DNA of 64,000 nt from Bacteroidales bacterium (lineage in GTDB: Bacteria; Bacteroidota; Bacteroidia; Bacteroidales; UBA3824): the NCBI GenBank assembly GCA_017417315.1, contig JAFPZK010000024.1, forward strand, positions 47,453 to 111,452, written 5' to 3'. This document shows positions 21,327 through 30,848 of the stretch, one piece after another. The notes beneath the pieces are model-generated. The model made no database searches. It saw nothing but the letters and a program-made list of their open reading frames with translations, and was not told the origin of the DNA. The position numbers and the translations under genes were made by a program. The first letter of the stretch is position 1. Each line of letters begins with the position of its first letter.

Positions 21327-22547
21327 TTATTTTACTGAAAATACGAATTTACAAACGCTGTGATATGTTTCGCCCGGATTCAAATATGGTGAAGGCCATT
21401 CTTTTACGTTAGGCGAGTTAGGATATTTCTGCGTTTCGAGGCAGATGCCGGCGTGCTGATTGTATACAACACCTTTTTTACCTTTTGCGCTGCCGTCGAG
21501 GAAGTTTCCTGAATAAACCTGAATACCGGGTTCGTTGGTATAAACGTCTAATTTAATGCCTGTTAACGGGCTGTAAATAGAAGCGGCAACAGTATTCAAA
21601 TCGCCTTGACCGTCTTTGTAAGTGTTGAGCACCCAGTTGTGGTCGAAACCGTTTCCGAATTTAATTTGCTCGTGAGCGGCATCGTTGTTAGTGATTCTTT
21701 CGCCGATTTCTTTTTCTTGACGGCAATCGAATGCTAAGCCTTCTACGCTTGCGATTTCGCCGGTGGGCATATAAGTTTTGTCAACGGGGGTGTAATTGTC
21801 AGCGTTAACATATAAAGTGTGATTGTTGATGACTTTTGTGGGGTCGCCGTTAAGGTTGAAATAACTGTGGTTAGTCATATTGATAACGGTCTGTTTGTCG
21901 GTTGTAGCCGAATAGTCGATAGTTAAACCGTTGTTGTCATCGAGAGTGAATTTAACGGTTGCTTTAACGTTACCGGGGAAATTCATGTCGCCGTCCTTTG
22001 AATCCATTTGAATTACGAGTTCGTTGTCAGAAGACGAGATAACGTCGTAAACCTGATATTGCCAACCGTCTGGACCGCCGTGCAAGCAGTGTCCGAAATT
22101 GTTTTGCGGAAGTTGAATTTCTTTTCCGTCGCAAGTGATTTTACCTTTGTTGATACGGTTTGCGTAACGTCCGATAGACGCGCCGAAATCGCTCGGAGTG
22201 TGTTCTTTGTCGGCGTAAGTTGCTACTTTGTCGAAACCGAGAACAACGTCTTGGGGATTACCGTTTTTGTCTTTTACGACGATTGAAACGATACGTCCGC
22301 CGAAATTAGTTACTTGAATTTTAGTACCTTTTGCGTTTTTAAGGGTGTAAAGCCCTGTTTTTTTGCCGTTGATAGTGGCATCAAAATCGGCGGGATTAAC
22401 GCCGTTGCAGAATTCCTGACAACATTGTTGTTTGTCGGTAGAGGTGTTTTGATTAGCGTTGTTGTTGGTAGCACCGCCGCACGCAGAGAGCATAACGGCA
22501 GAAAGCATACAACCGCTTAACATTAATTTAAATTGTCTTTTGTTCAT
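21327..22547 (-). CDS. Aldose 1-epimerase (mutarotase) lipoprotein
   Basis: A 406-residue GalM-family mutarotase with a lipoprotein signal (SAVMLSACGG, lipid on the Cys near residue 23), so it works outside the inner membrane. It interconverts alpha and beta forms of a sugar before uptake. Family features are the opening YTLKNAKGTKIQVTNFGGRI, NRINKG, the catalytic region NHSYFNLNG and the C-terminal glutamate region CLETQKYPNSPN. Being first in the series mutarotase-symporter-araR, it most likely acts on L-arabinose, as araM does in related clusters, rather than on galactose, although galK lies 6 kb away. Confidence 0.88.
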   Translation of the reverse strand: MNKRQFKLMLSGCMLSAVMLSACGGATNNNANQNTSTDKQQCCQEFCNGVNPADFDATINGKKTGLYTLKNAKGTKIQVTNFGGRIVSIVVKDKNGNPQDVVLGFDKVATYADKEHTPSDFGASIGRYANRINKGKITCDGKEIQLPQNNFGHCLHGGPDGWQYQVYDVISSSDNELVIQMDSKDGDMNFPGNVKATVKFTLDDNNGLTIDYSATTDKQTVINMTNHSYFNLNGDPTKVINNHTLYVNADNYTPVDKTYMPTGEIASVEGLAFDCRQEKEIGERITNNDAAHEQIKFGNGFDHNWVLNTYKDGQGDLNTVAASIYSPLTGIKLDVYTNEPGIQVYSGNFLDGSAKGKKGVVYNQHAGICLETQKYPNSPNVKEWPSPYLNPGETYHSVCKFVFSVK

Positions 22548-22591
22548 TATTTTGTGCTTTAAATTCTGTTAAAAGAATGTGAAATATTTTG

Positions 22592-22609
22592 AGTGTAAAA
22601 ATACAATCA
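22592..22609. promoter_or_regulatory. Possible AraR operator upstream of the mutarotase gene
   Basis: AGTGT-A5-TACAATCA, 45 nt before the start of the first gene of the series, shares its two halves with the site at the araD promoter but with a spacing one base shorter. TTAATACACTAAT at about 22663 repeats the TACACT half. The rest of 22548-22846, between divergent genes, is AT-rich and without other clear structure. Confidence 0.35.
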
Positions 22610-22846
22610 TTTTTTTTAACAGCCTAATTTTTAGGGATTTTTTTTCAACTTTTTTTCGGGTGCTTAATACACTAATAATTAACAATTTATAAATATTGTG
22701 AAAAATACAATAATTAATTTTAAAGTAAAATCGGAGAAAAGACTGACGGGAAAAAGGCTATAAATTGCCCTTTGTTGAGAAAAAAAACAAAACAACAAAA
22801 CTAAAATTTTTCCGTTTTTTATAACACAAATCAACACATCAAAAAA

Positions 22847-25255
22847 ATGAAAAAAAACATCTTAACTTTTATTTTTTGCGTTTTGACGGCTTTCAACCTC
22901 AGCGCGCAAAAACTCAAACCCGCTTTTCTCCTTATCAATCAAGGCGAATACGAAGAAGCAGAAATCCTTTTTAACCGTGCAACAAACAAACAAATCGAAC
23001 CCGCAGCCGCTTATTTCGGACTCGGACAAATGTGCCTTGACACCGCTTCAGGACGTTACGACCTGAAACGCGCTTTCGATTTTTTCCAAAAGTCAAAGGA
23101 AAAATTCTTGAAAACCGACCCGAAAACCGTTGCTAAATTCAAAGAATTTTACGGAATCAAACCATCTGATGCCGATTCTATGATGCGCGTTGCCGCAGAA
23201 GAAGATTTCAGAATCGCAAAAAAACATCTTGACCAGGGGCTTTTCGTAAAATTCAAAGCCAAGTATAGAAAAGTTTATAAAGATTTGTGTGATTCGGTCG
23301 TCTATCTTGAAGACTCAATCAATTACAAATTAGCCTGCCGTATGGCTTTTTTGTTTGTAGATTTCAAATATCTTAAACAAATTGAAAACAAAGAAAAACA
23401 CAATTTTAAAGATTCCGTGCAAAAAGATATTGTCAAAATTCAGGATACACTTTATAAGTTTATCGTCAAATTCGGTGATATTGAATTGATGAGGGATTTT
23501 TGCGACACCTCACAAAAATATTATCCTTATCATAACATAAAAACCGAAGATACGGTACGGCTTGCCGCAATACAAAAATTTGTTGAGGATACTTGTAAAG
23601 TCAAATGGGACGAAAAAAATCTTATTCCTAAAATCGACGAGTTTGCGCCGCATATTTACTCTTTTTTGATTCTCAAAGACATTGTAAAACCGTACATTAA
23701 AAAAAAGGATTATACTAAGGCGGTAAGTCTTTATATGAAATTCCGTCATAAATTTCCTGACGAACAAAAACATATCGACAAAATTATCGGACTGTTGAGC
23801 GACAATAATCCGCCCGTAATTCTTAATGAACGCGAACTTCCGAAAGAAATAAATTCGCCGTTATACGAATGTAGTTACGCCCCCGTCATAACGCCCGATA
23901 TGAAAAAAATTTTTTTCTGTCAGGATATGGATTTTAGGAAACATGCAGCCCAGGAAGATATTTACGTATCGGTTTTCAAAGACGGAAAATGGCAGTTAGC
24001 AGAGCCTTTTGCAAGATTCGGGACTTATAATAACAACGAGTCTCCTAAACATCTTTATCCAGATGAAAGTCAGTTTGTATTTTTCAACAACGGACGACTT
24101 TGTTTTTCTTCCCGTCAGGAAGACGGCTCTTGGAGCGCACCTTACGAAATGACAAGTAAACAAAGCCGTTACGGAGAACGGTTGAACGAGTTTGACTGGC
24201 AGTCAGATGCTTATTTTTCTTCTGACGGACAAGCATTGCTTTTTGCAGCAAGAGACATAATAGGCAGCACTGACATTTACGTCTGTGTCAAGCAAAAAGA
24301 CGGCGAGTGGGGTGCGCCGATAAATCTCGGAGAAACCATTAACACTGACTATACAGACCGTTCTCCGAGACTTTCGCCCGATTTAAAAACCTTGTTTTTT
24401 ACCTCTGAGGGTCATTACGGTTTAGGCGGACTTGACGTTTTTATGTCAAGACGTCTTAGCGACACTTCTTGGACTAAATGGTCAGAGCCTATAAATTTGG
24501 GCAAAAACATCAATACTTGCGATGACGAAGATTTTTTCTTTGTCGGTTATGACGGTAAAACAATACTTTACAGCAGATTTGATGCAAATTGGAAAAGCAA
24601 AATTTATATGGGCTTTTTGCCTGATGATTTCAGGGCTGAAAGCACTTCAATTTTGAGCGGACGTATCGTTTCGTCTGACGGAAAAGCCGTCCCTGCCGAC
24701 ATTATTTGGGAAGACCTCAAAACCGGCACTCATCTCGGAATACTTAAAAACGACCCCGTAACAGGCGAATTTTCAATCACTTTGCCGCTCGGACGGGAAT
24801 ACGCATATTTTATCGAAGCCGAGGGTTATTGTCCCGTTTCGGGAATTTTCAACACCAAAGAAGCGAAAGAAAGTGTTTTTCAAGACGACTCTCTGACGAT
24901 TTTTACGATTAGAGAAGTTTTGGAAAATGAAATCGCAATAAAAATCAAAAACTTGTTTTTCGATTTCGACAAAGCGGATTTAAAGCCCGAATCGTTATCG
25001 CAGTTAAAACACATTGCCGAATTTTTCAAAACTAATCCCGACCTTAACATCGAAATTTCGGGGCATACTGACAAAAAAGGTTCTGAGGTCCACAACTTAG
25101 AACTCTCTATGCAACGCGCCGAAAACGTCCGCCGTGAACTTATCAAATTAGGTGTTCCCGAACCGAAAATCATGGCAAAAGGTTACGGCAGCACTAAACC
25201 CGTTTCTCAAAACGATGACGAAAACCGCAGAGTAGAATTTAAATTATTCAAATGA
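22847..25255 (+). CDS. PorE-like protein: TPR, PD40 propeller, OmpA domain
   Basis: An 802-residue exported protein with signal peptide (cut near NLSAQ). It has N-terminal TPR-like helices (about 20-320), a PD40/WD40-like beta-propeller (about 335-590, with repeats such as SPRLSPDLKTLFFTSEGHYG), a carboxypeptidase-regulatory-like domain (about 600-670) and a C-terminal OmpA peptidoglycan-binding domain (LFFDFDKADLKPES, GHTDKKGS, NRRVEF). This order is that of PorE, the peptidoglycan-anchored part of the type IX secretion system; a general envelope role is equally possible. The OmpA domain keeps its key Asp and Arg. The next gene overlaps it by 4 nt. Confidence 0.82.
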   Translation: MKKNILTFIFCVLTAFNLSAQKLKPAFLLINQGEYEEAEILFNRATNKQIEPAAAYFGLGQMCLDTASGRYDLKRAFDFFQKSKEKFLKTDPKTVAKFKEFYGIKPSDADSMMRVAAEEDFRIAKKHLDQGLFVKFKAKYRKVYKDLCDSVVYLEDSINYKLACRMAFLFVDFKYLKQIENKEKHNFKDSVQKDIVKIQDTLYKFIVKFGDIELMRDFCDTSQKYYPYHNIKTEDTVRLAAIQKFVEDTCKVKWDEKNLIPKIDEFAPHIYSFLILKDIVKPYIKKKDYTKAVSLYMKFRHKFPDEQKHIDKIIGLLSDNNPPVILNERELPKEINSPLYECSYAPVITPDMKKIFFCQDMDFRKHAAQEDIYVSVFKDGKWQLAEPFARFGTYNNNESPKHLYPDESQFVFFNNGRLCFSSRQEDGSWSAPYEMTSKQSRYGERLNEFDWQSDAYFSSDGQALLFAARDIIGSTDIYVCVKQKDGEWGAPINLGETINTDYTDRSPRLSPDLKTLFFTSEGHYGLGGLDVFMSRRLSDTSWTKWSEPINLGKNINTCDDEDFFFVGYDGKTILYSRFDANWKSKIYMGFLPDDFRAESTSILSGRIVSSDGKAVPADIIWEDLKTGTHLGILKNDPVTGEFSITLPLGREYAYFIEAEGYCPVSGIFNTKEAKESVFQDDSLTIFTIREVLENEIAIKIKNLFFDFDKADLKPESLSQLKHIAEFFKTNPDLNIEISGHTDKKGSEVHNLELSMQRAENVRRELIKLGVPEPKIMAKGYGSTKPVSQNDDENRRVEFKLFK

Positions 25256-28128
25256 TGAAAAAACTGATTTTAATTATCTTGGCGGTGATTCTTTCAAACG
25301 GTGTTTCATCAGCACAAAAACTGATAAAAGCCTTTAATGCTTTTCATTCGGGCGATACCGTCAAGGCGCAAAAAATGTTTAAAAAATCCCTAAAAAAACA
25401 GCGTGAAATTCACGCCGCATATTACGGCACGGGACTTTGTCTTGAAAAAAACGAGCCGAAAGAAGCGTTTATAAATTTTAAGAAAACGGAAGGAAAATTC
25501 CGCGCCTCGGGCAAGGATTTCAAGAAGTATATGCTCTCTAATTACCAAATCACGCATGACTCCGTTAAATTGAAAATCAATGCAATAGCCGCCTCTGAGT
25601 TGAGGCGGACTATTGATTATGATTCCACCGAAAAAGGTTTTGAAGCATATATCCGTACCTATCAGGGCTGCGACAAAAAATATATTGAACGCGCCAAAAA
25701 ACTTCAAGAAGAGGCTGCTTACCGCACCGCAAGAAAAGACACCACGCTACAAAAAGCCCGCGCCTTTTTAAAAAAATATCCCAAAAGCGGCAAGAGAAGT
25801 TTTTTGGAAGAGTTTATTGATAGTGTTGAATATTATTCGGCATTAAACAAAGGTACCTCCGGTGCGCTTTACAAATTTTTGGACAAAACAACCGGCAACC
25901 GTTATAGAGTGCAAGCATTGCTTTTAGCCGATTACATTGAAAAACCGATGATTGTCTTATCCGATGAATATATTAAAAATTGGCGTAAAGAGGTTTATTA
26001 CAGCGGACATTGGACTAGGCTGAAATTCTTTTACGAGAGACTGCCGCATTTGATGAACGACAGTTTGAAAAGAATGTATTATTCAGGGCTTTACGGTGAG
26101 GCAAATTTCGAAACCAACAAATATTGGAACGATTGGTTCAATCCCGATTTTTTGGCAAAACGTGATTCTGTTTACGATTATTACATTCAGAGAGGTGCGC
26201 CCTCGTTGTTGGCTTTTAAGAAAATGCAGGAATTGTATGGAGATTTTGTTTATAGAAATCGTCTTGACAGCGCAAACGCCGTTTTGGACAAATACGCGCC
26301 GCTTTTTCCGAATTTCAAAAACGAAATCGAACAAATCCGCCGTCTTATCAACGAAAAAGTCAATTATTGTAAGCCCGTAAAACTGCCTCCCGAAATTAAT
26401 AACGAGCCGTATTATAAGCCTGAGGTTAAGTACGTTACGGTTAAAGGCAAAAAATATCCTTACCTTAACAAAGACTTTATGTTTAAGGACGGTGCTAACA
26501 AGTTTCCCGTAATTTCGCCGGACGGAAACAAAATTTACTTCACGCATTGGAGTTACAAAATAGTCCGTCTGAAATGGTCTGAAACAAAAAAATGGACAGA
26601 GAAAAAAGAAACTTTTGACACCTCCGGCATTAATATTGACACCGTTTGTATCGGCGCGAATATTTTTATGTCAGAAAAGAAAAACGGACGATGGACTGAG
26701 CCGGTACCCGTTCCGGGGCTTAGTTCGCGTGATAGTTTGAGGATTAAAGTTGATACGATAAAGCATAGAGATATTTTCGGTAAAAATCCGTATACCGATG
26801 TGATAATTAAGCAAAGTGTAGTCAGAAGAGACAGTATAAGGATAATGATGTGCGGGATTTCAAACGACAATACGATGATGGTTGTCAATTCGCCTAAAAA
26901 ACTTCAATGGGGACCTCCGGATAATGACGGAACAGTCCGATACTACCAAAACGGTGTTGTTTGTTATTCTCTTTTAATCAACGGAAAATGGTCATCACCT
27001 ACGCTTTGCGGTAATTTGAATCATTATACCGGCTCTTTTGCAGTAACGAGTCCGAATCCGTTTTTCGGGAGTTTTGACGCGCATATCTCGCCTGACAACA
27101 ACGTTATATTTTTTGCTGCGGCACGAAGAGGCGTTGCGGCATGGAGAGAAGGTTTTACGATAGCGAAATATCAACAACCGTATCCTGAATTTTTTCAGCC
27201 GAAATATGCACCCGTTCAAGAGCATTATTATCCTAACTTGTATTTTTCGGTTAAAGATAAGGACGGACAATGGAGTTATCCTCAAACTATGGGAGAGACA
27301 CTCAACACCGAATACAGCGAGATGTGTCCCGTTTTGGCGGCAGACAACAAGACGTTATATTTTATTTCGGAAGGACATTACGGTTTGGGCGGAACGGACA
27401 TTTATATGTGTAAACGTTTGAATGAGAACTCTTGGTCGGAATGGACTGCGCCGATAAATCTCGGCAAATACATCAACACGCCTTATAACGAGTATAATTT
27501 TTCGATAACTGCTGACGGAAAGACGGCGTGTTTTGCTTCGGAAGACCCTGTAACACACCGTCTTACATATTATACCGTTAACCTTCCGAAGGGGTTAAGA
27601 CCCGACACAATAGCCATTTATAAAGGCACTATAAAAAATCTCAGCGGCGAGCCGTTAAGTGCGAGAATACGTGTTGAAGACTTAAAAAATGACAAAGTTT
27701 ACGCTAATTATCATACTCAAATGCCCTCGGGCGAGTTTTATTTCGGTCTGCCGCAAGACCGCTCATACAAGTTCACGATAACGGCAAAAAATTGCATATC
27801 GGAGTTTGAGACTTTGGATTTTGAACCGACGGCACCCGTTGTTGAAGTCAGGAATTTTGTTTTGGTTGACTCTGCGTGTGTTTTTGAAAAACGTATTTCG
27901 GTCTCTTTTGAAACGACGGATGTCAAGCGTTATGCAGCGTTTTTGAAGAATTACGAGTTTCCTTGTCTTGAAATTACGGTTACGGGTTTTGACAAAAAGG
28001 CAGCAGAAAGTACGGCAGCAAACATTGCTTCAAGTTTTTCAGCTAACGGTATCGACAAGGAGAAAATTATAATTGTTACCAAAACAGGCAAACCGAAAAA
28101 TGAGTTTAGAATAATTGACATGGAATGA
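25252..28128 (+). CDS. PorE-like paralogue with degenerate C-terminal domain
   Basis: A 958-residue exported protein (signal peptide ending VSSAQ) overlapping the previous stop as ATGA, so the two are translationally coupled. It repeats the same plan: TPR-like helices, then PD40 motifs (FPVISPDGNKIYFTHW; ALVLAADNKTLYFISEGHYG-type), then a regulatory-like beta domain. It ends with an OmpA-like fold (CLEITVTGFDKKAAESTAAN) in which the peptidoglycan-binding Asp and Arg pattern is lost. The protein probably pairs with its neighbour in the envelope but does not hold peptidoglycan in the usual way. A strong terminator follows. Confidence 0.75.
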   Translation: MMKKLILIILAVILSNGVSSAQKLIKAFNAFHSGDTVKAQKMFKKSLKKQREIHAAYYGTGLCLEKNEPKEAFINFKKTEGKFRASGKDFKKYMLSNYQITHDSVKLKINAIAASELRRTIDYDSTEKGFEAYIRTYQGCDKKYIERAKKLQEEAAYRTARKDTTLQKARAFLKKYPKSGKRSFLEEFIDSVEYYSALNKGTSGALYKFLDKTTGNRYRVQALLLADYIEKPMIVLSDEYIKNWRKEVYYSGHWTRLKFFYERLPHLMNDSLKRMYYSGLYGEANFETNKYWNDWFNPDFLAKRDSVYDYYIQRGAPSLLAFKKMQELYGDFVYRNRLDSANAVLDKYAPLFPNFKNEIEQIRRLINEKVNYCKPVKLPPEINNEPYYKPEVKYVTVKGKKYPYLNKDFMFKDGANKFPVISPDGNKIYFTHWSYKIVRLKWSETKKWTEKKETFDTSGINIDTVCIGANIFMSEKKNGRWTEPVPVPGLSSRDSLRIKVDTIKHRDIFGKNPYTDVIIKQSVVRRDSIRIMMCGISNDNTMMVVNSPKKLQWGPPDNDGTVRYYQNGVVCYSLLINGKWSSPTLCGNLNHYTGSFAVTSPNPFFGSFDAHISPDNNVIFFAAARRGVAAWREGFTIAKYQQPYPEFFQPKYAPVQEHYYPNLYFSVKDKDGQWSYPQTMGETLNTEYSEMCPVLAADNKTLYFISEGHYGLGGTDIYMCKRLNENSWSEWTAPINLGKYINTPYNEYNFSITADGKTACFASEDPVTHRLTYYTVNLPKGLRPDTIAIYKGTIKNLSGEPLSARIRVEDLKNDKVYANYHTQMPSGEFYFGLPQDRSYKFTITAKNCISEFETLDFEPTAPVVEVRNFVLVDSACVFEKRISVSFETTDVKRYAAFLKNYEFPCLEITVTGFDKKAAESTAANIASSFSANGIDKEKIIIVTKTGKPKNEFRIIDME

Positions 28129-28220
28129 AAAATATGGCACGGTTTATGTTTTACTTTCATCGGTATTAAAAACTAAAAAGTAAATAAATATTTTTCATTT
28201 TCATTTTTCATTTTTTTTGG

Positions 28221-28257
28221 GCGGAATGTGATGTGATATCATATTCCGCTTTTTTTG
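28221..28257 (+). terminator. Terminator of the PorE-like pair
   Basis: GCGGAAT (28221-28227) pairs with ATTCCGC (28243-28249), followed by eight T. It lies about 90 nt after the second gene. Confidence 0.8.
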
Positions 28258-28276
28258 TGCAAAAAAATTTAAAATC

Positions 28277-28307
28277 TTGTTCTTTTTAAAAAAAATCTTT
28301 ATCTTTG
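28277..28307 (+). promoter_or_regulatory. Promoter of galK
   Basis: TTG at 28277-28279, 20 nt, then TATCTTTG at 28300-28307, an exact -7 element. The ATG at 28340 follows after 32 nt. This rules out the longer open frame that starts at 28277. Confidence 0.6.
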
Positions 28308-28339
28308 TAACGTTTAATATTAAAACGTTAAGAGTAATC

Positions 28340-29500
28340 ATGAATAATGAATTGTTATCAAAAATCGAAAAAAAGTATAAAGAACTTTACGGCGGCAAAC
28401 CGCTTTTAATCCGCGCTCCGGGCAGAATCAACCTTATCGGCGAACATACCGATTATAATGACGGCTATGTTTTGCCGTGTGCAGTAAGCCCCGCAATTTA
28501 TTTCGCGGCTGAAAAACGCAACGACACAAAAGTATGCTTAAACTCATACGATTACGGCTCTTATTGCGAGTTTGACGTTAATCAAAAAGACCGCCCGACG
28601 GAGCAATGGGCATCTTACCTCTACGGAATCACGCAAATCATTAAGGAAAAGGGTTACAAGATTTCCGGCTTTAATTGCGTTTTCGGCGGCGATGTGCCGG
28701 TAGGCGCGGGAATGTCAAGTTCGGCGGCTCTTGAAAGCGGCTTATGTCTCGCTATTTCAGAACTTTACGGTCTTTGTCTCGACAAAATGGAAATGGCTAA
28801 AATCGGTCAAAAATCCGAACACGAATACGTCGGCGTTAAATGCGGAATCATGGATCAATTTGCCAGCATTTTCGGAAAAGACGGTCATTGTGTCCGCCTC
28901 GATTGCAGAAGTCTTGACTTTGAGTACTCAAAACTTGACTTAAAGGATTGCATTTTTGTCTTGACAGATACAAAAGTTAAACATTCTTTGGCTTCGAGCG
29001 AATATAATACGAGAAGAGAAGAATGTGCAACGGGCGTTAAAGCGTTGCAGAAAAAATATCCCGAAATTAAGGCTTTACGCGATGCCACGGTTGAACAATT
29101 ACAAAGCGTTATAGGTGAAATTTCAGACACCGTTTACAACCGTTGCAAATACGTTATCGAAGAAGACAACCGCGTTATTGAGGCTTGTAAGGCTTTGAAT
29201 AATAACGATTTGGAAAAATTCGGACAGTTGCTTTATCTCTCTCATAACGGCTTGTCAAAACTTTATGAAGTCTCTTGTCAAGAACTTGATTTCTTGGTTG
29301 ACCAAACCAAAAATATGGATTATATTTTGGGTTCAAGAATGATGGGCGGCGGCTTCGGCGGCTGCACTTTGAGCCTTATCAAAGCGGACAAATTAGAAGA
29401 ATATAAAGCGACGATTTTACCGCTTTACGTAGAAAAATTTCAGCACGAATGTAAATTTTACGCTGCAACCGCAGAAAACGGAACGGCTGTAATTCAATAA
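28340..29500 (+). CDS. galK: Galactokinase
   Basis: Phosphorylates galactose to galactose 1-phosphate, the first step of the Leloir pathway. The 386-residue GHMP kinase has the galactokinase signature GRINLIGEHTDYNDG (about residues 24-38), the P-loop-like PVGAGMSSSAALE (about 120-132), the catalytic Asp region GIMDQFAS and the last motif GSRMMGGGFGG. Length is typical (about 385). The start at 28340 follows a good promoter. A phosphohexomutase gene follows 10 nt downstream, giving a route from hexose 1-phosphates to glycolysis. No galT or galE is in the window. Confidence 0.96.
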   Translation: MNNELLSKIEKKYKELYGGKPLLIRAPGRINLIGEHTDYNDGYVLPCAVSPAIYFAAEKRNDTKVCLNSYDYGSYCEFDVNQKDRPTEQWASYLYGITQIIKEKGYKISGFNCVFGGDVPVGAGMSSSAALESGLCLAISELYGLCLDKMEMAKIGQKSEHEYVGVKCGIMDQFASIFGKDGHCVRLDCRSLDFEYSKLDLKDCIFVLTDTKVKHSLASSEYNTRREECATGVKALQKKYPEIKALRDATVEQLQSVIGEISDTVYNRCKYVIEEDNRVIEACKALNNNDLEKFGQLLYLSHNGLSKLYEVSCQELDFLVDQTKNMDYILGSRMMGGGFGGCTLSLIKADKLEEYKATILPLYVEKFQHECKFYAATAENGTAVIQ

Positions 29501-29510
29501 AGTGATAATT

Positions 29511-30848
29511 ATGAAAAACGCATTTCACGCATACGACATACGCGGGATTTACAATAAGGATTTTAATAAAGAAGACGTTTATAAAATCGGCTTCTTTATA
29601 CCGCAACTTCTTAATACAAAAGAGATTATCGTTGGACGAGACGGCAGAAATTCGTCGCCGGAAATTCACGACGCACTTCTGAAAGGCATTACCGATTCGG
29701 GTGCTGACGTTTATGACATCGGACTCTCGACAACGCCGATGGTCTATTTCGCGACGGCAAATTACGGCTTTAAAGCGGGCGTTCAGATTACCGCATCGCA
29801 TAATCCGAAAGAATATAACGGCTTGAAAATCTCCCGCGAAAACGCCCTTCCCGTCGGTTACGATTCAGGTTTGGCAGAGTTGGAAAGGCTTGCAACAGAA
29901 GGAGTTATAACGCCGAAAGAGAAAAAAGGCAAAGTCATCGAAAAAAATATCCGTCAGGATTATATTGATTTTCAGCAGAAGTTTTTGACGGATTTTTCTC
30001 AACTTAAAGTCGGCGTTGACGTTTCAAACGGTGCGGCAAACGTCATTATAAAAGATATTTGGAAAGACGATTTCTTGTATATTAACGATGTTTTGGACGG
30101 GGATTTTCCTGCACATTCGCCGAATCCGTTGATGGAAGAAAACACACAGCAAATCAGGGACTTAGTCAAAGAAAAAAATCTTGATTTAGGTCTTGTTTTT
30201 GACGGTGATGCCGACAGGGTTGTCTTTTCTGACGACAAAGGACGACACGTAAAGCCCGATTTGATTATCGCTGTCATGGCTGAATATTTCTTGAAAGACA
30301 ATCCACAAGGCATTGTCTTAGAGGATATTAGAACGTCGAAATCGGTCGGTGAATACGTTGAAAAATTCTCCGGCAAAATGGCGATGTGGAAAGTCGGACG
30401 AGCAAATGCCGCACCGAAACTCAGAGATTTGAACGGTGTTTACGGCGGCGAATTTGCCGGACATTACTATTTCCGTGACTTTTTCTTCTCGGATTCGGGC
30501 ATTTTGGCGGCTTCGATTGTGCTGTCAATTGTCGCAAATTTGAAAAAACAGGGCAAAAAATTTTCTGACCTAATCGACGAAATCACGCATTATTGCAATT
30601 CGGGTGAAATTAATTTCAAAATCGAAGACAAAAAAGGTGCGATGGAGCGTGTCAAAAATTTCTTCATCGAAAAAGAAAAACCGACGGCTTTTTATGATTT
30701 CGACGGCTATCGCGTTGAGTATCAGGACTGGTGGTTTAATATCAGAATGTCTAATACTGAGCCTTATTTGAGGCTTTTGTGCGAGGCAAAAACCGCTGAA
30801 ATGCTCAAAGAAAAAGTTGAAACGATAACAAAATTAATCAACGCATGA
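29511..30848 (+). CDS. Phosphomannomutase/phosphoglucomutase
   Basis: A 445-residue alpha-D-phosphohexomutase that moves phosphate between C1 and C6 of glucose or mannose. All four signatures are present: active-site serine loop TASHNP (about residues 91-96), metal loop DGDADR, sugar loop GEFAGH and phosphate loop RMSNTEP. Type (PMM, PGM or dual) cannot be told from these. I chose ATG 29511 over the upstream GTG. It follows galK closely and overlaps the next gene by 4 nt, so the genes form one transcript. Confidence 0.92.
   Translation: MKNAFHAYDIRGIYNKDFNKEDVYKIGFFIPQLLNTKEIIVGRDGRNSSPEIHDALLKGITDSGADVYDIGLSTTPMVYFATANYGFKAGVQITASHNPKEYNGLKISRENALPVGYDSGLAELERLATEGVITPKEKKGKVIEKNIRQDYIDFQQKFLTDFSQLKVGVDVSNGAANVIIKDIWKDDFLYINDVLDGDFPAHSPNPLMEENTQQIRDLVKEKNLDLGLVFDGDADRVVFSDDKGRHVKPDLIIAVMAEYFLKDNPQGIVLEDIRTSKSVGEYVEKFSGKMAMWKVGRANAAPKLRDLNGVYGGEFAGHYYFRDFFFSDSGILAASIVLSIVANLKKQGKKFSDLIDEITHYCNSGEINFKIEDKKGAMERVKNFFIEKEKPTAFYDFDGYRVEYQDWWFNIRMSNTEPYLRLLCEAKTAEMLKEKVETITKLINA

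Noticed and set aside
28277..28339. Upstream extension of galK
   Set aside because: The extra residues come from the promoter itself (TATCTTTG at 28300) and are hydrophobic nonsense; the conserved protein starts at 28340.
21327..29500. Mutarotase and galK as one galactose operon
   Set aside because: They are on opposite strands with two PorE-like genes and a terminator between; the mutarotase belongs with the symporter and araR.
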